This document shows positions 38,213 to 45,302 of a DNA stretch of 64,000 nucleotides, in pieces. The DNA lies in NCBI RefSeq assembly GCF_902459745.1, contig NZ_CABPSJ010000001.1:620001-684000 (forward strand), given 5' to 3'. Source of the DNA: Pandoraea communis. GTDB lineage: Bacteria; Pseudomonadota; Gammaproteobacteria; Burkholderiales; Burkholderiaceae. Position 1 is the first letter of the stretch; every line of letters starts with the position of its first letter. Below the pieces are notes generated by a model. The model searched no databases. It worked only from the letters and a program-made list of their open reading frames with translations, and was not told where the DNA came from. The translations under genes and the position numbers were made by a program.

Positions 38213-38764
38213 ATGGCACTCAAAGCCACGATCTACAAGGCCGAGGTGCAAATCACCGACCTCGACCGCCACTATTACGCGTCCCATAGCCTGACGCTGG
38301 CCCGGCATCCGTCGGAAACCGACGAACGCATGATGGTGCGCCTGCTTGCCTTCATGTTGTACGCGAGCGAGCGCCTCTCGTTCGGCAAGGGCATCTCGAC
38401 GGCCGACGAGCCCGACCTGTGGGAACACGACTTCGGCGGCGACATCGTCCGGTGGATCGACGTCGGTCAGCCCGACGCGCGCCGCCTCGTCAAGGCCGCC
38501 GGCCGCGCAGAGCACGTGGATGTTCTGGCGTACGGCGGCAAGCCGGCCGCCATCTGGTGGCAAGCCACCGAATCGCAGATCACCCGCCTGTCGAACCTCA
38601 CCGTGCGCATGCTCGATGAGGTGTCCGCCGAGGCGCTGACGGCACTGGCCTCGCGTACGATGCGCCTGCAATGCACGATTCAGGATGGCGACGTCTGGGT
38701 CGCGGACGACCACCACAACCTGCCGATCAACCTCGTCACGCTACGCGCCGCCGCCACCGACTGA
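38213..38764 (+). CDS. yaeQ: YaeQ family protein
   Basis: A 183-residue protein beginning MALKATIYKAEVQITDLDRHYY and containing HPSETDERMMVRLLAFMLYA and CTIQDGDVWVADDHHNLPINL, all YaeQ signatures. YaeQ has a PD-(D/E)XK nuclease-like fold; its biological role is not settled (a link to RfaH-independent haemolysin expression was reported in E. coli relatives). The ATG at 38213 is the family start. Monocistronic, with a LiuR-like site downstream belonging to the next unit. Confidence 0.93.
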   Translation: MALKATIYKAEVQITDLDRHYYASHSLTLARHPSETDERMMVRLLAFMLYASERLSFGKGISTADEPDLWEHDFGGDIVRWIDVGQPDARRLVKAAGRAEHVDVLAYGGKPAAIWWQATESQITRLSNLTVRMLDEVSAEALTALASRTMRLQCTIQDGDVWVADDHHNLPINLVTLRAAATD

Positions 38765-38883
38765 CCGGTTCCGGGTCAAGCCATCCACTGGCGCGGATCT
38801 CTCAGCCGCTCCGCGCCCTCTTCCGCCTTTCCCCCACCTCCGGCCTCGCCCCAATACGCGGCGCGCCACAAGCTGCGTTACAC

Positions 38884-38899
38884 TTGACGTTAACGTCAA
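38884..38899. promoter_or_regulatory. perfect palindrome matching the LiuR motif
   Basis: TTGACGTTAACGTCAA is a perfect 16-bp palindrome with the LiuR-type core ACGTTAACGT, 157 bases upstream of the hydroxyacid dehydrogenase gene. It lies 29 kb from liuR but ahead of the unit carrying HMG-CoA lyase, the last step of leucine degradation. Confidence 0.7.
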
Positions 38900-39055
38900 T
38901 CGAGTCACCGCGACCGCGCCGCTGGCGCGCACCGGAAGGATCGGCTTATCGTGTCGAGCGCACACCCCGGCGACCTTTGGGGCGCGCACATGTCGCACGC
39001 TCGCTGTCCCCTGTCGCCATGCCTCATTCCTTATAAGCGTCTGCCCTCGCACCTC

Positions 39056-40009
39056 ATGGACATCCTGATCTTTTCCCCGGACGGCAAGACCGCCCCGTAC
39101 GAAACCGGCCTTGCCGAGCATTTGCCACAGGCTCGCATCCGCGGTTGGCAGCCCGGCGATACGGCCCCGGCCGACTATCTGGTGCTCTGGAAGCCGAGTG
39201 CGGAAGTGCTGCAACCTCGCGAACGCCTGAAGGCCATCTTCAACATGGGGGCCGGGGTCGACGGCGTGCTCGGCACGCGCGGCGAAGGCGCCCAACGCCT
39301 GCCGGCGGGCGTGCCGCTCGTGCGTCTGGAAGACGCCGGCATGGCCGACCAAATGGCGCAATACGTCAGCGCCGCCGCGTTGCGCTACTTCCGCCGCCTC
39401 GATGTATTCGACGATCAGCAGACACAAGGGCAATGGAAGTTTCAGAAGCCGAACCGTCTCGCTGACTTTCCCGTCACCGTGCTCGGCTACGGCACGCTCG
39501 GCGCACACGTCGCCAGGATGTTGAAGGCGTTCGGCTTTCCGGTTCGCGCGTGGAGCCGCGGCCAGCGCAGCGAGGACGCGTCTGGCAGCGGCGTCGAGTT
39601 GCACCACGGCAGTGCCGGCTTCGACGCCTGCGTGTCCGGTGCGCGCATTCTCGTGAACTTGCTGCCGCTCACACCGGAAACGGTCGATGTCCTTAACGCG
39701 GATCTATTCGCGAAACTGGCGCAGGGCGCGTATCTGATCAACGTGGCACGCGGCGCCCATCTGGTTGAAGGCGACCTGCTGGCCGCGCTCGAAAGCGGTC
39801 AGATCGCGGGCGCCACGCTCGACGTGTTCCGCACGGAACCGCTGCCCGCCGACCACCCGTTCTGGCGTGCGCCGCGCGTCACCGTCACACCGCATATTTC
39901 GGCCCTGACGCTGCGCGACGAGACGGTCGCGCAGATCGCGGGCAAGATCGCCGCCCTCGAGCGCGGCGAAGCCATTACCGGCATCGTCGATCTGGCGCGC
40001 GGATACTGA
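39056..40009 (+). CDS. D-2-hydroxyacid dehydrogenase (glyoxylate/hydroxypyruvate reductase A-like)
   Basis: A 317-residue member of the D-2-hydroxyacid dehydrogenase family in the GhrA branch: NMGAGVDGVL, the Rossmann motif GYGTLGAHVARML, the catalytic Arg in NVARGAHLVE, the Glu in FRTEPLPADHPFW and the His in PHISALT. Such enzymes reduce glyoxylate or hydroxypyruvate with NADPH. It is the first gene after the LiuR-like palindrome and 49 bases before HMG-CoA lyase. ATG 39056 gives the family N-terminus; the frame runs further upstream to 38951 but those residues are not family-like. Confidence 0.9.
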   Translation: MDILIFSPDGKTAPYETGLAEHLPQARIRGWQPGDTAPADYLVLWKPSAEVLQPRERLKAIFNMGAGVDGVLGTRGEGAQRLPAGVPLVRLEDAGMADQMAQYVSAAALRYFRRLDVFDDQQTQGQWKFQKPNRLADFPVTVLGYGTLGAHVARMLKAFGFPVRAWSRGQRSEDASGSGVELHHGSAGFDACVSGARILVNLLPLTPETVDVLNADLFAKLAQGAYLINVARGAHLVEGDLLAALESGQIAGATLDVFRTEPLPADHPFWRAPRVTVTPHISALTLRDETVAQIAGKIAALERGEAITGIVDLARGY

Positions 40010-40058
40010 ACCGCCGCCCGTCAGATCCCGCGCCTGCACCCCTAAGAGGAGACAACTC

Positions 40059-40994
40059 ATGGTGACGCCCCAACTGCCGCAACACGTGAAAGTCGTCGAA
40101 GTCGGCCCGCGCGACGGCCTTCAGAATGAGAAGCAGCCGGTACCGACCGACATCAAGATTGCGCTGGTCGATCGTCTGTCGGCCGCCGGTTTCGCCAATG
40201 TCGAGACGGCGTCGTTCGTCTCCCCCAAGTGGGTGCCGCAGATGGCCGACGGCGCCGAGGTCATGGCCGGCATTACGCGCCGCCCCGGCACGATCTACTC
40301 GGTGCTCACACCGAACATGCGCGGCTTCGAGGCCGCAGTGGCCGCCAAGGCGGATGAAGTCGTGATCTTCGGCGCCGCGAGCGAAGCGTTCTCGCAGCGC
40401 AATATCAACTGCTCCATCGAAGAGAGCATCACGCGCTTCGAACCCGTGGCACGCGCGGCGAAAGACGCCGGTCTGCGCCTGCGAGGCAGCATCTCGTGCG
40501 CCCTCGGTTGCCCGTATCAGGGCGACGTCCCGGTCGCCAGCGTGGTCGACGTCGTGCAGCGGCTCGCCGCCCTCGGTTGCGACGAGATCGACATCGCCGA
40601 CACCATCGGAGTGGGCACGCCCTCGCGCACCCGCGACGTCATGGAAGCCTGCGCAAAGGTGTTCCCGATCGAGCGCCTGTCCGGTCACTTCCACGATACC
40701 TATGGACAGGCGACGGCCAACATCTACGCGGCGTTGCTTTCGGGCATCACGATTTTCCATTCGTCTGTCGCCGGTCTGGGCGGTTGTCCATACGCCAAGG
40801 GAGCGACCGGCAACGTGGCGACGGAAGACGTGCTGTACCTGTTGCAGGGCCTCGGTATCGAGACCGGCGTCGATCTCGAGGCCGTGGTGCGCACCGGCGA
40901 CTTCATTTCGCAGGCCATCGGCCGCCCGAACGCGTCGCGCGTGGGACGCGCCATGCTCGCGAAGCTGCAAGACGCCGCGCCCGCCTGCGCCTGA
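40059..40994 (+). CDS. liuE: hydroxymethylglutaryl-CoA lyase
   Basis: A 311-residue TIM-barrel HMG-CoA lyase splitting HMG-CoA to acetyl-CoA and acetoacetate. Seen: VEVGPRDGLQNEK at the N-terminus, HFHDTYGQA with metal-binding His residues, and the family signature GLGGCPYAKGATGNVATEDV with the active-site Cys. Also called mvaB. AAGAGGAGACAACTC upstream is a strong ribosome-binding site. Here it lies apart from liuABCD but in a unit that starts with a LiuR-like site, completing the pathway. Confidence 0.96.
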   Translation: MVTPQLPQHVKVVEVGPRDGLQNEKQPVPTDIKIALVDRLSAAGFANVETASFVSPKWVPQMADGAEVMAGITRRPGTIYSVLTPNMRGFEAAVAAKADEVVIFGAASEAFSQRNINCSIEESITRFEPVARAAKDAGLRLRGSISCALGCPYQGDVPVASVVDVVQRLAALGCDEIDIADTIGVGTPSRTRDVMEACAKVFPIERLSGHFHDTYGQATANIYAALLSGITIFHSSVAGLGGCPYAKGATGNVATEDVLYLLQGLGIETGVDLEAVVRTGDFISQAIGRPNASRVGRAMLAKLQDAAPACA

Positions 40995-41049
40995 CACCGC
41001 GCAGGACAACGCCTGCGCCCCCATGTGAATCGAGGACATCGGCCCGACC

Positions 41050-41568
41050 ATGAGTGAGACACCCCAGACACCCGAACCCGCGAACGCGCAGGATCTTCCC
41101 GAAGGCGCGCGGCACGTTGCACGGCTGCTCTCCGGCATGGGCCACGATCAGCCGATCGTGTTGCTGCCGGCCACCGGCAAAACGTCGGCCGAGGCCGCCG
41201 CCGGACTCGGTTGCGAAGTGGCGCAGATTGCGAAATCGATCATCTTCCGCCGTGTGGCCGACGACGCACCGGTGCTCATCATTGCGAGCGGCGTCAATCG
41301 CGTCGACGAGAAAAAGGTTGCCGCGCAAGTCGGTGAACTTGCCCGCGCCGATGCTCGCTTCGTCAAGGAAAAGACGGGCTATTCGATTGGGGGCGTGAGC
41401 CCGATCGGGCATGTCGTCTCGCCGGTCACGCTGATCGACGAAGACCTGCTCAAGCTCGCGAGCCTGTGGGCGGCTGCCGGGCACCCGCATGCCGTGTTCA
41501 ACCTCACACCGCAGCAACTCGTTGCCATGACGGGCGCGCCCGTCGTCGATGTGGCGCTGCGTGGCTGA
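41050..41568 (+). CDS. YbaK/EbsC-type aminoacyl-tRNA deacylase family protein
   Basis: A 172-residue protein of the YbaK/ProX/EbsC fold: LPATGKTSAEAAAGLGCEVAQIAKSIIFRR is the family core, followed by ASGVNRVDEKKVA and GYSIGGVSPIGHV. Relatives hydrolyse mischarged tRNAs (Cys- or Ala-tRNA-Pro). Exact specificity is unknown. It follows liuE by 55 bases; start ATG 41050. Confidence 0.9.
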   Translation: MSETPQTPEPANAQDLPEGARHVARLLSGMGHDQPIVLLPATGKTSAEAAAGLGCEVAQIAKSIIFRRVADDAPVLIIASGVNRVDEKKVAAQVGELARADARFVKEKTGYSIGGVSPIGHVVSPVTLIDEDLLKLASLWAAAGHPHAVFNLTPQQLVAMTGAPVVDVALRG

Positions 41569-41638
41569 AGCACCGCCAGCGTGACTGCGTCGGCAAGGTT
41601 GACCGTCGTACCCAAGAACAACCTCAAGGAGGCGTGCC

Positions 41639-42076
41639 ATGCCGAGCCCCGAACTTGTGCCGGGCCTGACGTTCGAGTGGACTTATCGCGTGCCGAAAAA
41701 GGCCGTGGTCCCCGAGCTGTACGACGATGTCGAACTGTGCCGCGATATGCCCGCCGTGCTGGCCACCGGCTATCTCGCGGGCATTCTCGAATGCGCCTGT
41801 CTGCAAGCGATTCGCCCCTATCTGGACTGGCCGCGCGAGCAGTCGCTCGGCACGCTCGTTTCTTTCTCGCATCTGGCTGCCACGCCGGCGGGCGACACGC
41901 TGCGCATTCAGGGCAAGCTCGTGGACGTCTCGGGCCGCACGCTGCGCTTCGAGGTCGTTGCCTGGGACGGTCTGGACAAAGTGAGCGCCGGCACGCACGA
42001 GCGCGTCATCGTCGATCAGGAACGTTTCCACGGCAAGCTGCAAGAGAAGGCTGCCAAGTTGGGCCTGTCCATTTGA
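41639..42076 (+). CDS. hotdog-fold thioesterase (FlK-like)
   Basis: A 145-residue thioesterase-superfamily protein; PGLTFEWTYRVPKKAVVPELY and VLATGYLAGILECACLQAI resemble FlK fluoroacetyl-CoA thioesterase-like members, where a Thr-Glu-His set acts; the second half has LRFEVVAWDGLDKVSAGTHERVIV. Likely hydrolyses a short acyl-CoA. CAAGGAGGCGTGCC before ATG 41639 is a strong ribosome-binding site. Confidence 0.82.
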   Translation: MPSPELVPGLTFEWTYRVPKKAVVPELYDDVELCRDMPAVLATGYLAGILECACLQAIRPYLDWPREQSLGTLVSFSHLAATPAGDTLRIQGKLVDVSGRTLRFEVVAWDGLDKVSAGTHERVIVDQERFHGKLQEKAAKLGLSI

Positions 42077-42101
42077 ACTACACGCCGCCCTGCGCCGCCC
42101 G

Positions 42102-42353
42102 ATGGCTATCATGACGACACACGCGTCCCCCGTTCCGTCTCCCTGCACCAACATCTGCCGCATGAATCCGGCGACCGGCTGGTGCTCGGGCTGCTGGCGC
42201 ACGCTCAGCGAAATCGCCGCCTGGTCGACCATGGCCGACGACGACAAGCGCCGCATCTGGTCGTTGCTGCCCGCCCGGCGCGCCGAGCACGAGGAGCCGC
42301 CAGTACAGTACCGCCGCATCGTCATTCGCGACCCTGACACGGGCAACGCCTGA
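42102..42353 (+). CDS. DUF1289 family protein (Cys-rich)
   Basis: An 83-residue protein with a Cys motif SPCTNICRMNPATGWCSGCWRTLSEIAAWS that matches DUF1289, a small family thought to bind a metal or an Fe-S cluster, of unknown function. A second in-frame ATG at 42111 is nearly as good. It sits 25 bases after the thioesterase. Confidence 0.88.
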   Translation: MAIMTTHASPVPSPCTNICRMNPATGWCSGCWRTLSEIAAWSTMADDDKRRIWSLLPARRAEHEEPPVQYRRIVIRDPDTGNA

Positions 42354-42387
42354 AGTGCCTCCGCCCCCTACTCTTTCGTGACCGCAT

Positions 42388-42819
42388 ATGGGAAAAATCG
42401 TTGAAGTCGGCGAGACGTTCGCCGCCACCCATCACTTCTCACCTGACTCGATCCGCGAATTCTCCACGCTGGCGCACGACTTCAATCCGCTGCACCACGA
42501 CGCCGACTACGCCACTGCCGATCCGCGTTTCGGCGGCTTGATTTCGTCCGGCACGCAGCAGATGTCGTATCTGGCCGCGCTGCTCGCCACGCACTACGCG
42601 AAGACGGCCCAGCCGCTCGGGCTCGAATTCGACATGAAGCTGCGCCGCGCCGTGCACGCGGGCGACGACATCACCGTGCGCTGGACGGTCACGGACAGTC
42701 TGTGGAAAGAGAAGCTCGCGGGCGACATCGTTTCGCTCGACGGCGAGGCCGTCAACCAACACGGCGAGACAGTGATTGCGGCCACGGCCAAGATCCTCGT
42801 GTGCGCCAAACCGGCCTGA
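42388..42819 (+). CDS. MaoC-like dehydratase/hydratase
   Basis: A 143-residue single hotdog MaoC-like protein: SPDSIREFSTLAHDFNPLHHDADYA contains the Asp/His catalytic pair of (R)-specific enoyl-CoA hydratases, followed by GGLISSGTQQMSYLAAL. Reaction: hydration of enoyl-CoA or a related dehydration. Substrate unknown. Starts 34 bases after the DUF1289 gene. Confidence 0.87.
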   Translation: MGKIVEVGETFAATHHFSPDSIREFSTLAHDFNPLHHDADYATADPRFGGLISSGTQQMSYLAALLATHYAKTAQPLGLEFDMKLRRAVHAGDDITVRWTVTDSLWKEKLAGDIVSLDGEAVNQHGETVIAATAKILVCAKPA

Positions 42820-42864
42820 AACGCCGCGCATTGCCCGTGCCCCCCCCCTTCACGAGATACGCCC

Positions 42865-43788
42865 ATGACCTCGCTTGCCCTTCCTGCCGGGCTGCGCGTG
42901 TTCGAGCGCGGCTGGCTCTCATCGAACAATGTCCTGTTCCTCGGCGACGAACCCACACTGATCGACAGCGGCTACGTTTCGCACTCGGAACAAACGCTGG
43001 CGCTCGTCGCGCAAGCGCTGCCGGACGGTCAGCCGCTCGCGCGGCTCGTCAACACGCATCTGCACTCCGATCATTGCGGCGGCAACGCCGCACTACAGGC
43101 CCGCTATGGCTGCCGTACATGGGTGCCGGCCGCAGAAGCCGACCCGGTCCGCCATTGGGACGAGCGACGTCTGTCGTTCGAGGCGACGGGGCAGCAATGC
43201 GCGCGCTTCTCCTTCGACGACACGCTCTCGCCCGGCGATACCATGACGCTGGGTGAGCACGAATGGCTGGTGCTCGGCGCCCCGGGTCACGACCCGCACG
43301 CATTGATGCTCTATAACGCCACCGACGGCATCCTGATCTCCGGCGACGCGCTGTGGGAACGCGGTTTCGGTGTGATCTTCCCCGAACTCGACGGCGAATC
43401 GGGATTCGCCGAGCAAGCCGCCGTGCTCGATCTCATCGGGCAACTCGATGTCTCGCGGGTCATTCCCGGACACGGCAGGCCGTTCGACGATATCGACAGC
43501 GCACTGGCGGCCGCACGTGCGCGCCTCGACTATCTGCAAAGCGACCCCGCACGTAACGCCCGCAACGCGCTCAAGGTGCTGATCGTCTTTCGTCTGATGG
43601 CCGAGACTGAGATGGCAGGCGCTACGCTCAAGGCCACGCTCGACACCGCGCGCGCGTGGCGCAGTGCGGCAGCGATGCTCACGCCGCCGTCGGGCTGGCC
43701 CGATCTGCTAGACACGCTCGTCGCGGAGCTGGCAAAGGCTGGCGCGCTGCGCCACGACAGCGCGACGGATACGTTGTACGCCGCGTGA
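42865..43788 (+). CDS. metallo-beta-lactamase fold hydrolase, second copy
   Basis: A 307-residue MBL-fold protein with NTHLHSDHCGGN (HxHxDH ligands) near residue 60, GHDPHALMLY and SGDALWERG for further ligands and GHGRPF near the end. A helical C-terminal tail of about 80 residues follows. It is a different subfamily from the copy at 8397 (no close sequence match outside motifs). Last gene of the unit beginning at 39056, with a terminator downstream. Confidence 0.86.
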   Translation: MTSLALPAGLRVFERGWLSSNNVLFLGDEPTLIDSGYVSHSEQTLALVAQALPDGQPLARLVNTHLHSDHCGGNAALQARYGCRTWVPAAEADPVRHWDERRLSFEATGQQCARFSFDDTLSPGDTMTLGEHEWLVLGAPGHDPHALMLYNATDGILISGDALWERGFGVIFPELDGESGFAEQAAVLDLIGQLDVSRVIPGHGRPFDDIDSALAAARARLDYLQSDPARNARNALKVLIVFRLMAETEMAGATLKATLDTARAWRSAAAMLTPPSGWPDLLDTLVAELAKAGALRHDSATDTLYAA

Positions 43789-43813
43789 GCGTCACCGCGT
43801 CGTCCAAAAAAAC

Positions 43814-43846
43814 AACGCCACTTGCCAGTCACGGCAAGCGGCGTTT
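43814..43846. terminator. rho-independent terminator after the 39-43.8 kb unit
   Basis: AACGCCACTTGCC (43814-43826) pairs with GGCAAGCGGCGTT (43833-43845) with one mismatch and a six-base loop. An A run precedes it and TTT follows. Confidence 0.75.
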
Positions 43847-44151
43847 GAGGACGTGACGTGCCGGACGAGCGCCGCGGTCGCTAACGCTGCGCTCGTCCTG
43901 CGCCATCGTGAAACTGACGTCGCCTGGCACGCGCTTTCATCCTAGACGCCGTCTGCACGCCCCCCAAGGGGACTTTCCCTGATACGGGGACATTCGGTGC
44001 GTCGGAACCGAAGACTTCTTCAAGTGCCCGCTCACCGGGCGACGGGCGAATCCCCCTATAATCGAACGATCGTTCGCGAAAATGGACCACGATAAATTGC
44101 GCGCCGACGCAATGCGTGCCGGGCGCCGAACGTCCTGCTCAAGGAGACTTC
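43847..44151 (+). other. intergenic region upstream of nitronate monooxygenase
   Basis: 305 bases with no gene I can support. The only clear element is the TATAAT plus palindrome at 44057-44076. A poorly defined GC-rich stretch precedes it. Confidence 0.45.
44057..44076 (+). promoter_or_regulatory. consensus -10 box followed by palindromic operator
   Basis: TATAAT (44057-44062) is followed directly by the perfect 14-bp palindrome CGAACGATCGTTCG (44063-44076), which would cover the transcription start. No good -35 hexamer is seen at 17 bases, so the promoter may need an activator or be tightly repressed. Position suits a TetR-type repressor; no such regulator gene is nearby. Confidence 0.7.
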
Positions 44152-45099
44152 ATGGCACTTCCCAAGATTCTGCAAAACCTGGCGCTGCCCGTGGTGGCGT
44201 CGCCGATGTTCATCGTGAGCTACCCGGAACTGGTACTCGCGCAGTGCAAGGCCGGTATCGTCGGCTCGTTCCCCGCGCTCAACGCGCGCGAGCCGAAGAT
44301 TCTCGAGGACTGGCTCTCTCGCATGACCGAGGAACTCGCGTCGTACAAGGCGGCGAATCCGGACGCGGTCGTCGGCCCGCTCGCCGTCAATCAGATCGTG
44401 CATCAGTCGAATCAACGGCTCGAACACGATGTGCGCGTGTGCGTGGAGCATCGCGTGCCGATCTTCATCACCAGCCTGCGTGCCCCCCCCAAAGAAGTAC
44501 TCGACGCGGTGCACAGCTACGGCGGCATCGTGCTGCATGACGTGATCAATCTGCGTCACGCGAACAAGGCGCTCGAAGCCGGGGTGGACGGACTGATTCT
44601 CGTCGCGGCCGGCGCAGGCGGACACGCGGGCACGCTCTCGCCGTTCGCGCTGGTCGGCGAGGTGCGCAAGATTTTCGACGGTCCCCTCGTGCTCTCCGGC
44701 GCAATTGCCAACGGCGGCTCGATTCTCGCAGCCCAGGCGATGGGCGCCGATCTCGCCTATATCGGCACGCGCTTCATCGCCTCCACCGAAGCGAATGCGA
44801 GCGACGACTACAAGCAGGCCATCGTTGACGCGAGTGCCAACGACATCGTCTATACGAACCTGTTCACCGGCGTGTCGGGCAACTACATCCGCCAAAGCAT
44901 CCTGAACGCCGGTCTCGATCCGGACGACCTGCCCACGGCCGACAAGACCGCCATGAACTTCTCGAAGGCGAAGGCGTGGAAGGACATCTGGGGCGCCGGT
45001 CAGGGTGTGGGCCTGATGGACGACGTTCGCCCGGTGGCCGGCATCGTCACGCAATTGAAGCAGGAATACGACGACACCCGCCGCCGGCTTGCCGGCTGA
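44152..45099 (+). CDS. nitronate monooxygenase (2-nitropropane dioxygenase family)
   Basis: A 315-residue FMN-dependent TIM-barrel enzyme: LPVVASPMFIVSYPELVLAQ, GPLAVNQIVHQSN, GLILVAAGAGGHAGTLSPF and LSGAIANGGSILAAQAMGAD are the FMN-binding signatures. It oxidises alkyl nitronates to carbonyl compounds. Related enoyl-reductase-type proteins cannot be excluded. GGAGACTTC precedes ATG 44152. It stands alone ahead of the three paralogous effector-like genes. Confidence 0.9.
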   Translation: MALPKILQNLALPVVASPMFIVSYPELVLAQCKAGIVGSFPALNAREPKILEDWLSRMTEELASYKAANPDAVVGPLAVNQIVHQSNQRLEHDVRVCVEHRVPIFITSLRAPPKEVLDAVHSYGGIVLHDVINLRHANKALEAGVDGLILVAAGAGGHAGTLSPFALVGEVRKIFDGPLVLSGAIANGGSILAAQAMGADLAYIGTRFIASTEANASDDYKQAIVDASANDIVYTNLFTGVSGNYIRQSILNAGLDPDDLPTADKTAMNFSKAKAWKDIWGAGQGVGLMDDVRPVAGIVTQLKQEYDDTRRRLAG

Positions 45100-45302
45100 A
45101 CGCGTCCCCCTCACCGCACTCCCGCACGCGCAAGCGTGCGCGGTGCCGGCCTGGCAGCCGGGCACCACAAAACCGACAACGCGCTCCGTCGAAGCACAAG
45201 CCCGGCGGGCGCACGATATGCCATCGTCTCTCCCGGACTGCCGATAGCGCACGCGTCGCTAACGACACGTACTACGGCAGCCCTTCCAGGAGAGGAGTTG
45301 CC

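Noticed and set aside
44976-45302. Upstream in-frame extension of effector-like gene A
   Set aside because: It overlaps the end of the nitronate monooxygenase gene and has no ribosome-binding site, while AGGAGAGGAG lies directly before ATG 45303.
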